64,000 bases of DNA, taken from assembly GCA_022705325.1 (NCBI GenBank), contig JAKJER010000031.1:1-64000 (forward strand), read 5' to 3'. The first letter of the stretch is position 1; each line of letters begins with the position of its first letter. This document shows, piece by piece, positions 18,194 through 25,633 of the stretch. A program made the position numbers and the translations under genes. The DNA comes from Planctomycetota bacterium (GTDB taxonomy: Bacteria; Planctomycetota; Phycisphaerae; SM23-33). The notes below the pieces were generated by a model. It searched no databases and was not told the DNA's origin. It saw nothing but the letters and a program-made list of their open reading frames with translations.

Positions 18194-19534
18194 CTAGCCG
18201 GCGACGTGGAAGACCGCAAGGCGACGGATGACGGGCGCGGCGATGGACTTGGTGACGCGCAGCCGGACTTCGGAGACTTCGACCGGCGCGAACCGGTCAA
18301 TCCGCTTGTGGCCGATGCACTGCGCCTGGCAGAGCGGTTTCCACTGGCCGCCGGCCAGACCCTCGACGACAAACTCGCGGACGCGCTCGCCCTGCCGGAT
18401 GTCTTCCATCAGGATGACGTGATCGATCGTCGCGGGCTTGGCCAGCTTGAGCGTGACCGTGTCGCCCGTGCCGGTCGTTTCGGCGAGGCTCGTGCCAAAG
18501 CGGCGCCGGATTTCGGCGGCGAACTCCCGGTATCGCTGGATGTCGGCTGCCGGGATCAGACCGTCGCGATCGGGAGTGGCGTTGAGAAGGAGGTTGCAGT
18601 TGCGGCCGACCGATCGGTAGTACATCTCCACCAACTGGTCGAGGCTGTAGAGTTTGCCTTCGGCGTCGGGTTGCCAGAACCAGTCGTGATTGCGGGCCGG
18701 GACGTCGCACTCGGCGGGCGACCAGACCTGGCCGTTGGGGTCGCCGGCCCCGTGGTCGCCGCCCTTGCGCACGGTCGCCCAGCAGGGATCGGGGGCGAGG
18801 CCCCTCTCGTTGCCGACCCAGCGGATGGTGTTGGCGGACGGGCCCTGAAAGACGACCGCCTGCGGCTGGAGTTTCTTCAGGATGGCGCGGGCGTCCGGGC
18901 CGCCCTGCTCGGGCGACGGGATGCCGCCGTCAAACCAGATCTCCGCGAGCTTGCCGTAGTTGCCCCAGGCCTCGGTGACTTGCTTCTCGTACGCCTTGGC
19001 GTACTGGGCCTGCCTGGCGGGGTCGCCGCCTTTGCCGAGGTTCACCTTCCCGCGATCCACGCCGAAGTGCCCGTTGGCCGGCCAACTGACGTACAGGCCC
19101 GGCAGGATGCCCGCCTTGCGGCAGGAGTTCACGTAGTCGCGCAGGATGTCGCCCTTGCCGTCGCGCCATCGGGTCTGCCGCAGGCCGTAGGGATACGCGT
19201 CGCTCTGCCAGAGCATGAAACCCGAGCAGTGCTTGGCGACGAGCACCGTGTACTTCGCCCCGAGCACCTTGGCGGCATCGAGCCACTGGTCGGTGTCGAG
19301 TTTCGACGGGTTGAAGATGTTCGGGTCCAGGTGGCCGCAGGATTTCCAGTTTGCGCCGTTGCCGCGTCCGCCGGCGGTGAAGACGGGGATGTCGTAGTGA
19401 ATGAACATCCCGACTTCGAGGTCCTGCCAGGCCGCCTGCTCCGCCGTCGGCTTGGGGATCTGCGGGTCGGCCAGGGCCGTCGTCGCGATCAACGCAAGCA
19501 GGATGGGAAGCGCTTTGGTCATGGTCATGTTCAT
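18194..19534 (-). CDS. Exported alpha-L-fucosidase (GH29)
   Basis: Retaining glycosidase that removes alpha-L-fucose, 446 residues from the chosen start. The signal peptide is MNMTMTKALPILLALIATTALADP. GH29 landmarks are GMFIHYD, the YTVLVAKHCSGFMLWQS region (acceptor histidines), LPGLYVSW and LAEIWFDGG, whose Asp is the expected nucleophile. A C-terminal domain (about 355-446, TVTLKLAKPATIDHVILMED) resembles a discoidin/F5-8 beta-sandwich. The ATG at 19534 is preferred because GGAG lies 7 nt upstream, while the ATG at 19540 abuts it. The promoter is at 19574-19602. It probably degrades fucosylated polysaccharides outside the cytoplasm. Confidence 0.93.
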   Translation of the reverse strand: MNMTMTKALPILLALIATTALADPQIPKPTAEQAAWQDLEVGMFIHYDIPVFTAGGRGNGANWKSCGHLDPNIFNPSKLDTDQWLDAAKVLGAKYTVLVAKHCSGFMLWQSDAYPYGLRQTRWRDGKGDILRDYVNSCRKAGILPGLYVSWPANGHFGVDRGKVNLGKGGDPARQAQYAKAYEKQVTEAWGNYGKLAEIWFDGGIPSPEQGGPDARAILKKLQPQAVVFQGPSANTIRWVGNERGLAPDPCWATVRKGGDHGAGDPNGQVWSPAECDVPARNHDWFWQPDAEGKLYSLDQLVEMYYRSVGRNCNLLLNATPDRDGLIPAADIQRYREFAAEIRRRFGTSLAETTGTGDTVTLKLAKPATIDHVILMEDIRQGERVREFVVEGLAGGQWKPLCQAQCIGHKRIDRFAPVEVSEVRLRVTKSIAAPVIRRLAVFHVAG

Positions 19535-19573
19535 TTTCATTCTCCAGATACGGAGGCGGCTTCGAATGACGCC

Positions 19574-19602
19574 ATCGTATCCCCTGCCGGGCCCGGTGAG
19601 AA
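19574..19602 (-). promoter_or_regulatory. Fucosidase promoter (member of a repeated promoter module)
   Basis: Minus strand TTCTCA (complement of 19597-19602), 17-nt spacer, TACGAT (complement of 19574-19579). The surrounding 40 nt closely match those at 20671-20710 upstream of the next minus-strand gene, with the same 17-nt spacing and a shared GGCGTCAT just downstream of the -10 box. Confidence 0.6.
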
Positions 19603-19893
19603 GGACAAACGCGGTCCCTGGCAAAGGGCTATTGTCATGCCAAAGCGGGACGGAAAAACGGGGCGCGGCTGCGCGTTCGCCGTGGGTCCGGGGCGGGTTT
19701 TTCGCGCGCAGCCGGGGTGCAAACGGGGTCGGCCGGGGGTTTGTACGCGGTCTTTTCCGCGCAGCCGCCTGGTAATTCGGGGACGCCTTAATCCGGAGAC
19801 GCCTTACCTGTTTCTGTACCCATAATTGGTATGATGTGGCCCGATTCCGATTTGTCCCAGCGACTCAGCGTTGTACCACTACAGCAGCGACGT

Positions 19894-20652
19894 CTAAGGC
19901 CGCCATTTCAACTCACTCCACGTGGCGGATGCCAAGAGCGCACAGCGATGGAGTGCCACATCATGCTCATCACCTTCCTGGAAATCGCCTGCAACGTATC
20001 CAGGATTGACCAGTACGGCCCAGCGAGATCGTTGTCCAGTCTGAACTTGAATACAAATGACGGTGCTCCCATCAAAACTGTCGTTCTTTACCCAATATCC
20101 GGCTGGCAGGTCCCCGATCTGCGAGATTAGTTCGTCTATTTCTCTAGCCTTGGCTGCTGCGTTGTTGGCCTTGTAGAAGTAGCACCCTTGGAGCCTGCCC
20201 ATCAGGAATAGGTGAAGTGGTCGTCCCTCGGTACTCTCAGTAGAAAGATCGGCTGGGATCTCCAGATTCGAGGCGACAAATACTTCTTCTCTGGCCACCC
20301 CAACGACAAAGCACCTTATAGGCGGGTCGGACGGAACCCATCCATCAAGGGCATTCTGATGAAAGCCACTGCTAATGGGAATCTCCAACACCCGTACAAT
20401 GCTGGAGGATCGGGCAGTTACACCACCTGCGAATGCTGTCACGTATTTCAGACCCCCATTACTGGCAAGGCTTTCGATTATTCGCGCCACATCTTGGGAT
20501 TTCGTCGATATCTCACGGGAGATGTCTAGTAGCTCAGCGTCGAACTGGACCAACTCTGACCTAAGACATGACGATCGACAGCCCTCGCAGCAGCCCAACC
20601 ACACGATGAGCACAAACAAACGCATGCCACAATTGCTATGAGAGATTACCAT
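19894..20652 (-). CDS. Low-GC putative lipoprotein of unknown function
   Basis: Unrecognised 252-residue protein. The N-terminus MVISHSNCGMRLFVLIVWLG is followed by CCEGC, a plausible lipoprotein signal. The rest alternates helical (SELVQFDAELLDISREIST) and strand-rich parts, with Cys residues spread through it. Base composition is clearly lower than the neighbours: one 60-nt line (20041-20100) counts 25 G+C, about 42 percent, so recent acquisition is likely. Start at 20652 (GAGG 7 nt upstream) or 20625. A promoter module copied from, or shared with, the fucosidase gene lies at 20674-20702. Confidence 0.65.
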   Translation of the reverse strand: MVISHSNCGMRLFVLIVWLGCCEGCRSSCLRSELVQFDAELLDISREISTKSQDVARIIESLASNGGLKYVTAFAGGVTARSSSIVRVLEIPISSGFHQNALDGWVPSDPPIRCFVVGVAREEVFVASNLEIPADLSTESTEGRPLHLFLMGRLQGCYFYKANNAAAKAREIDELISQIGDLPAGYWVKNDSFDGSTVICIQVQTGQRSRWAVLVNPGYVAGDFQEGDEHDVALHRCALLASATWSELKWRP

Positions 20653-20673
20653 GCGTCGGCCTCGGATGACGCC

Positions 20674-20702
20674 ATGATATCCCCCGGCCGTCAGGCTGAG
20701 AA
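20674..20702 (-). promoter_or_regulatory. Promoter of the low-GC lipoprotein gene (repeated module)
   Basis: Minus strand TTCTCA (complement of 20697-20702), 17-nt spacer, TATCAT (complement of 20674-20679). The expected start of transcription is about 20667, 15 nt before the first possible start codon. Confidence 0.6.
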
Positions 20703-20756
20703 GCGGAAACGGTTGTGGCAAGGGCATGCGATAGCAGGAGAAGAAGACCCGGAGGG

Positions 20757-21110
20757 TCGGCAGCAATTAGCCGGGGGCGTAAGCCCCCGGAAGCCGACGC
20801 CCATCCCAAGAAGCCCCGAAGGGGCGAAAGCGGGTAGCCGGAGGCGCAAGCCCGGAAGCCGAACGAGAACCCAACCCAGCCCCAACGGGGCGTCTTGGGT
20901 TTTCACCCGAGGGCCGGACCCGATGCCAAGACGCCCCTTTGGGGCTGACGTCTCTCGATCATCCGTTCCCAGGGCTCGGCCTGAAGCCTCGCCCTGGGCT
21001 TTCCACGGCGGCCCTTCGGGCCTGGGGGCAGTGTCGCCCTTTCAGGACTCTTCCATTCGCCCCGCGCAAAGAAACCCAGGCCTTCGCTGCGCTTCGGCCT
21101 GGGCTAAGCC
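20757..21110. repeat. Multi-hairpin GC-rich repeat element
   Basis: A run of short inverted repeats fills the spacer between the low-GC gene and the end of pyrG: CCGGGGGC-GTAA-GCCCCCGG (20771-20790), GCCCC-GAA-GGGGC (20813-20825), GCCCC-AAC-GGGGC (20879-20891), GCCCC-TTT-GGGGC (20933-20945), CCCAGGGC with GCCCTGGG (20968-20998), GGCCC-TTC-GGGCC (21010-21022) and CCCAGGCC with GGCCTGGG (21075-21103). In addition CGTCTTGG (20891) pairs with CCAAGACG (20926). There is no credible reading frame. It could be an interspersed element or a structured RNA. Confidence 0.75.
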
Positions 21111-21197
21111 ATGACGGGCCTTCCGCCCTCGGCCGGGCGACGGCTGGAAAGGCAACAGGGTTCGGCCGGGCGCGGAAATAGGGTAGCGTCCCCTGTT

Positions 21198-22952
21198 TTA
21201 GACCGTTTGGGGCTGGGGTTTGGGGTTGTCCTGCGCGGCGCGGCGTTTGAGGGCTTCGGCTACCAGGCCCACGAACATGGGTTGCGGGCGCAGGGGGCGG
21301 CTGGTCAGGCAGGGATGGGCCTGCGTGCCCACGAAGTACGGGTGGACGTCGCGGGGCAGTTCCAGGATCTGCATGATCGGGTGGACGGGGTGGCGGCCCG
21401 AGAAGACCAGGCCGGCCTGTTCGAGCTGGGGCACGTACTTGGGGTCCACCTCGTAGCGGTGGCGGAAGCGCATGCGGACCCGCTTGGCGTTCTTGAACAG
21501 CTCGGCTGCAAGCGTGCCGGGCGTGACGTCGATGTCCTGCCCGCCGAGGCGCATGTTCCCGCCGAGGCCCTCGATCTTCTTCTGCTCGGGCAGGATGTCG
21601 ACCACCGGGTGCTCGCACTCGGGGTTGAGCTCGGTGGAGTCCGCGCCGGCCAGACCGCACACGTTGCGGGCGAATTCGAGGACGGCCATCTGGAAGCCCA
21701 GGCAGATGCCCAGGAAGGGCATCTTGTTCTCGCGAGCGTGGCGGATGCAGGCGATCTTGCCGGCCGTGCCGCGGACGCCGAATCCGCCGGGGACGATCAC
21801 GCCGTCGACGTCGGCCATCGCGGCGGCGGCGGTGTCGTCGGTGAGGTCGGTGGTGTCGATCCAGTGGACGTCGACGCGGCAGTCGTTGGCGGCGCCGGCG
21901 TGCTCGAGGGCCTTGATGATGCTGGCGTAGCTGTCGCGCAGGGCGGTGTACTTGCCGGTGATGCCGATGGCGACGCTTCGGGAGGCCTGGCGGATGCGGG
22001 AGCTGAATCGCTCCCACTGGATGGCCGCCCGGGCGTCCATGGCCGAGTTGACCTTGCCGCCGAGGTTGAGCAACTGGACCATCTCGCTGTCGAGCTGGGC
22101 CTCGCGCATGGCCTCGGGCAGGAGGTAGATGCTGGGCAGGTCGTGCATGCTGAAGACGCGGCGCAGGGGCACGTTGGTGTAGACGGAGATCTTCTGGCGG
22201 ACCTTGTCGACGACGGGCTGCTCGGCCCGGCAGGCGATGATCGCCGGCTGGATGCCGTGCTCCATGAGCCGCTTGACGCCGAGCTGGGCGGCCTTGGACT
22301 TCTGCTCGCCCAGCGCGGGCGGGGCCAGGATGTACGTCAGGGCGACGAAGGCGACGGTGCCGCCCTCCTCGTAGTTCAGCTCGCGGAGGGCCTCGATGTA
22401 GAACATGTTCTCGATGTCGCCCACCGTCCCGCCGACCTCGACGAAGACCACGTCGGCCTGGCTGCGGACGGCCAGCTCGCGCAGGCGGAGCTTCACCTCG
22501 CCGGTGACGTGCGGGATCATCTGGACGTCGCGCCCGAGGTAGCTGCCGGCCCGCTCCTTGTGCAGGATGGACGAGAAGATCTGCCCGCTGGTGGCGAAGT
22601 TCGCGCGGGTGAGGTCCTGGTCGAGCATCCGCTCGTAGGTGCCCAGGTCCATGTCGGTCTCCATGCCGTCGTCCAGCACGAAGACCTCGCCGTGGCGGTA
22701 CGGGTTGAGCGTGCCGCTGTCGACGTTGAGGTAGCCCTCCAGCTTGATCGGGCTGACCCGCAGGCCCTTGTCCTTGAGCAGCTTGGCCAGCGAGGAGGAA
22801 AAGATCCCCTTGCCCAGCCCGCTCATGACCGTGCCGAACACCGCTACGTATTTGACGGAGCCTGGACGGTAGCCGTCGGGAAGGGGGGTGTAGAATTCCG
22901 TTTCGTCGGAGCGGTCTTTGACCGACCGCAGCAAATCCATGGCGTCGCTCAT
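21198..22952 (-). CDS. pyrG: CTP synthase, divergent form
   Basis: Makes CTP from UTP, ATP and glutamine; 584 residues. The synthetase half has KYVAVFGTVMSGLGKGIFSS in place of the usual GGVVSSLGKG loop, KLEGYLNVDSGTLNPYRHGE, DDGMETDMDLG and VEVGGTVGDIE. The glutaminase half has GICLGFQ (nucleophile Cys417). The final motif reads QAHPCLTSRP: His546 is kept, but the triad glutamate of the usual HPEF is Cys548. There is an N-terminal extension of about 33 residues. No Shine-Dalgarno was seen before the ATG at 22952. The identity is secure; the glutaminase may be altered. Confidence 0.93.
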   Translation of the reverse strand: MSDAMDLLRSVKDRSDETEFYTPLPDGYRPGSVKYVAVFGTVMSGLGKGIFSSSLAKLLKDKGLRVSPIKLEGYLNVDSGTLNPYRHGEVFVLDDGMETDMDLGTYERMLDQDLTRANFATSGQIFSSILHKERAGSYLGRDVQMIPHVTGEVKLRLRELAVRSQADVVFVEVGGTVGDIENMFYIEALRELNYEEGGTVAFVALTYILAPPALGEQKSKAAQLGVKRLMEHGIQPAIIACRAEQPVVDKVRQKISVYTNVPLRRVFSMHDLPSIYLLPEAMREAQLDSEMVQLLNLGGKVNSAMDARAAIQWERFSSRIRQASRSVAIGITGKYTALRDSYASIIKALEHAGAANDCRVDVHWIDTTDLTDDTAAAAMADVDGVIVPGGFGVRGTAGKIACIRHARENKMPFLGICLGFQMAVLEFARNVCGLAGADSTELNPECEHPVVDILPEQKKIEGLGGNMRLGGQDIDVTPGTLAAELFKNAKRVRMRFRHRYEVDPKYVPQLEQAGLVFSGRHPVHPIMQILELPRDVHPYFVGTQAHPCLTSRPLRPQPMFVGLVAEALKRRAAQDNPKPQPQTV

Positions 22953-23290
22953 GGAGCTACACTTTACCGCCGGCCGGCGCCGGGTTCAAGCGCATAAGGA
23001 GAGATAATTTCACGCGGGCATATATGCAGCCCTTGCATAGAGATCCGCGAGGCCCGGCGACCGCGGACGCACAAATTCCGCCCGGGCGGGCCGAATGTCC
23101 CGTTTTTTGAGAAGTTGCCCCGCCGCCTGCCGGGGGCTGTTATCCGCGCAAGTCCTTTTCATTACGAAGGTTGCCAATGCGTTGGCAAATATGAAAAATC
23201 TGAAAAACAGGAAAAACATGGGCCAGAACGGGACAGAAAGACCCCAAATGGGACATTGGACGTGCGGCAGGCGCCCCGCGGGCGGCGGGG
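22953..23290. other. Spacer upstream of pyrG
   Basis: 338 nt with no credible gene. It contains the palindrome at 23171-23188, a small inverted repeat TATGCA/TGCATA near 23020-23040, several A-rich stretches (23190-23225), and the 3' hairpin GCCCCGCGGGCGGCGGGGC just past the end of the radical SAM gene. It should carry the pyrG promoter, but no convincing box pair was found. Confidence 0.4.
23171..23188. promoter_or_regulatory. Operator-like palindrome TTGCCAA-N4-TTGGCAA
   Basis: Arms TTGCCAA (23171-23177) and TTGGCAA (23182-23188) flank TGCG, about 220 nt upstream of the pyrG start. The 7-bp arms are perfect and sit in an AT-richer patch. A regulator binding site is plausible but unproven. 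Confidence 0.45.
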
Positions 23291-24529
23291 CTAGAGGAGG
23301 CGACGGTAACCCTCGGGTAGTTGGGCAGTTCGGTCTCGGCAGCCGTCGCACAGGCGCCGGCTCGCCTCGGGCGGCATCGGCAGAGGCCCGGTGATTCGCC
23401 CGGCCAGCTCGCGCATCAGGCAGCCTCTTCGGGGGCGGTCGAACAGTTCGCCCATCTGGGCCCAGATCTCCGCCAGCGGGCGCGCCAGCGCGTTGCCCAT
23501 CGACAGCGGCGTCAGGTCGCAGGGGCAGACCTCGCCCGCGGCATCGATGAACAGGTGGTGATAGCCCGCCCCGCAGCCGAACAGCTCCGCCGACTCCAGG
23601 TACGCGAAGCACGCCACCGCGGGCAGCCGGCCCGAGCGGTTGGTCCGCACGTGGAAGTCAGCCAGCGCCCGCACCTCGTCTTCCGTCAGCATCTCCTGCC
23701 CGCGATCCGCCCAGCCGCCGGTGGCCACCGGGGCCAGCACGCGGAACTCCCCCACCCCCCACTGCCGCCCGAGTTCGTGCATCCGCTCCAGCTCTCCGCC
23801 CAGCAGCTTGTCGCGCGCAGCGATGGTGGAGATGGCCGCGTACACGCCGGCGCGGCGGCAGGACTCGACGGCGCGCCGGGCGGCGTGCCAGGAATTGTCG
23901 ATTCGCGATTTGCGATTTTCGATTTGTGAGGAGCCGCCCGAACGCTCTGTCCCAATCGACAATCGCAAATCGTCAATCGCAGATCCCTCGCCCCTGACGG
24001 CGGCGTGTCTGGCCGGATCGTCGGACTCGATCCCCACCGTGACGCAGGTGACGCCCGCGCGGGCCAGCGCCTCGGCCCGCCGGTCGTCCAGGCCCAGCCC
24101 GGTGGTGAAGACGATCGTCGCCATTTCCGGCCCGGCCGCCGCGACCAGTTCCTCCAGGTCGTCTCGCAGCAGGGGCTCGCCGCCGGTGAAGCCGATCGTG
24201 CACGTGCCCAGCGCCTTGATCTGCGCGATCAGGTCGAGCGCCTGCTCGCGGGTCCACTCGGCCTGGCGCCGCCCGGCCAGGCTGCAATGGGCGCAGCGGA
24301 ACGGGCAGCGCGAGGTGACGGCCAGGTAGGTCGAGAACGGCACGCGGCGGCGTTGGATGACGGCCCGGCAGAAGCGGTCGAACGCGGGCGAGGGACAGGG
24401 CGGGAAGAACGTGTTGATCCGCGTCTGCCCGGCGAAGCGGTGCGGGCGCTCGTTTCGCATCCGCCGCAGCAGGTACCACAGGTGGCCCGGCGGCACCCGC
24501 CCCAGCAGCGGGCGGAACATGCTCAGCAC
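23291..24529 (-). CDS. Radical SAM/SPASM protein with an in-frame palindromic insert
   Basis: 412-residue radical SAM enzyme. The [4Fe-4S] motif is SRCPFRCAHCSLAG (CxxxCxxC), followed by FTGGEPLLRDDL (GGEP). The C-terminal part has extra cysteines (FGCGAGYHHLFIDAAGEVCPCDLTP and CDGC) typical of a SPASM auxiliary cluster, as in peptide- or coenzyme-maturing enzymes. Residues about 190-220 (IDDLRLSIGTERSGGSSQIE and the following NRKSRIDN) are encoded by an interspersed palindromic repeat at 23893-23985 and interrupt the barrel between HAAVRGEGS and WHAARRAVES. The frame is kept. The start is GTG at 24529 or ATG at 24520. No substrate peptide was found nearby. Confidence 0.88.
   Translation of the reverse strand: MLSMFRPLLGRVPPGHLWYLLRRMRNERPHRFAGQTRINTFFPPCPSPAFDRFCRAVIQRRRVPFSTYLAVTSRCPFRCAHCSLAGRRQAEWTREQALDLIAQIKALGTCTIGFTGGEPLLRDDLEELVAAAGPEMATIVFTTGLGLDDRRAEALARAGVTCVTVGIESDDPARHAAVRGEGSAIDDLRLSIGTERSGGSSQIENRKSRIDNSWHAARRAVESCRRAGVYAAISTIAARDKLLGGELERMHELGRQWGVGEFRVLAPVATGGWADRGQEMLTEDEVRALADFHVRTNRSGRLPAVACFAYLESAELFGCGAGYHHLFIDAAGEVCPCDLTPLSMGNALARPLAEIWAQMGELFDRPRRGCLMRELAGRITGPLPMPPEASRRLCDGCRDRTAQLPEGYRRLL
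23906..23972. repeat. REP-like palindromic element inside the radical SAM gene
   Basis: Left arm 23906-23924 (CGATTTGCGATTTTCGATT) pairs with right arm 23954-23972 (AATCGACAATCGCAAATCG) at 18 of 19 positions around a 29-nt loop. The similarity extends outward to about 23893-23985. The element is AT-rich compared with the gene and adds about 30 in-frame codons. Degenerate pieces of the same motif occur at about 24553 and at 49265-49280. Confidence 0.75.
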
Positions 24530-24646
24530 GCGAAGCAGGCCGGCGGGTTGGATCGTGGCTCGGCTGATTGTCGACTCGCGGTTCGTGTGTTCGTCACGGG
24601 CGGCTGTCGGCGCGTTGTCGCGAAGCTCGCGTGCAGCCGCCCGCGG

Positions 24647-25411
24647 TCAGGCCCGAAGCGTCGTGGGCAGCAGTTCGGCCAGCAGGTCGTTGCGGGGGTA
24701 GGCGTGCCCGCGGTGCTGGAGGAAGACTTCGGCAGCGGGCGTGCCCGCCAGCGACCCGCGGAAGGCGGCGTGGCGGCGCATGGAATCGAGATACTCGTCG
24801 TTGCCGTGGTAGGCCCGCAGCCACTCGCGCTGGCTGGCGTGGCAGGCGAGCATTCGCGTCTTGAGTTCCATCTGGGCGGAGACGTCGACGACGGTGGTCG
24901 GCTCGACCGTTCGCCCCAGGGTATCGACGGCCTCCACCGGGTCGCAGTAGTACAGGTAGGGCACGGCGGTGCCCTCCAGCAGGGGGAACTGCGAGGCGTT
25001 GGGCGCCCCGTGGGCGAAGGTGGCGGCCCGGGCCAGCTCGCTCACCTCGCGATGGTCGCTCATGTAGTCGTCCACGTAGTGGGTGAACACCAGCGACGGC
25101 GCGACGCGCCGGAAGAGGTCGATGGTCTTGCGCAGCGTGGGCTTGTCGAAGACGATCATCAGGTCCCGTTCGTCCAGGCAGTGGTAGGTGGCGTCGATCA
25201 GCCTGGCGGCGGCCTGCGCCTCGGCGGTGCGGATGGCCGAGATGTCCCACGGCGTGCGGTCGACCGTGCCGCAGTCGCCGGGGGCGGCGGTGGCGATGTG
25301 GATCTGCCAGCCGGCCTCCGCCAGCCGGATCAGCGTGCCGGCGCAGAGGAACTCGGCGTCGTCGGGATGGGCCAGGAAGGCCAGGGCAACTTTGCGGGAC
25401 GGTTCGCTCAT
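24647..25411 (-). CDS. LmbE/PIG-L family deacetylase
   Basis: Zinc-dependent N-deacetylase family, 254 residues. Zinc-ligand and catalytic motifs are AFLAHPDDAEFLCAGTL (HPDD) near the N-terminus and YMSDHREVSELARAA (the DHR segment with the third ligand) in the middle. Members remove acetyl groups from GlcNAc-type sugars, for example in cell-surface lipids or thiol cofactors. The substrate cannot be read here. The ATG at 25411 follows GGAAGGAG 6 nt upstream. It is divergent from proA. The family is often expanded in planctomycetes (known), so no pathway is inferred. Confidence 0.88.
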   Translation of the reverse strand: MSEPSRKVALAFLAHPDDAEFLCAGTLIRLAEAGWQIHIATAAPGDCGTVDRTPWDISAIRTAEAQAAARLIDATYHCLDERDLMIVFDKPTLRKTIDLFRRVAPSLVFTHYVDDYMSDHREVSELARAATFAHGAPNASQFPLLEGTAVPYLYYCDPVEAVDTLGRTVEPTTVVDVSAQMELKTRMLACHASQREWLRAYHGNDEYLDSMRRHAAFRGSLAGTPAAEVFLQHRGHAYPRNDLLAELLPTTLRA

Positions 25412-25505
25412 GACATACTCCTTCCAGGCCGTACACGATACGCCGACCGGGCGGGCGATGCAATCGTCGACCTTTGCCGGAACGCGGCGAGACGCCGCGC
25501 CTGCA

Positions 25506-25535
25506 AAAGCCCACGGAAGGCTTTCCGTGGGCTTT
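25506..25535. other. Perfect 13-bp hairpin in the divergent spacer
   Basis: AAAGCCCACGGAA (25506-25518), loop GGCT, TTCCGTGGGCTTT (25523-25535). The shape resembles an intrinsic terminator, but it lies upstream of both divergent genes and has no proper T-run on either strand. It could act in a leader or be a repeat relic. Confidence 0.55.
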
Positions 25536-25563
25536 CCACAATGGTATCCTGTGCTTCGATAAA

Positions 25564-25602
25564 CAGGACCTATAGGACTTATGAGACGCATAGGACCTAT
25601 GG
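25564..25602. repeat. CATAGGACCTAT-type tandem repeat
   Basis: Degenerate tandem array: AGGACCTATAGGACTTATGA followed by GACGCATAGGACCTATGG. It lies 30 nt upstream of proA and is not coding. Confidence 0.6.
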
Positions 25603-25633
25603 ATGAACTGACTGCTGACTACCGAGAACCACA

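Noticed and set aside
20757..21110. CRISPR array
   Set aside because: Hairpins differ from one another and lack identical repeats with regular spacers; no cas genes.
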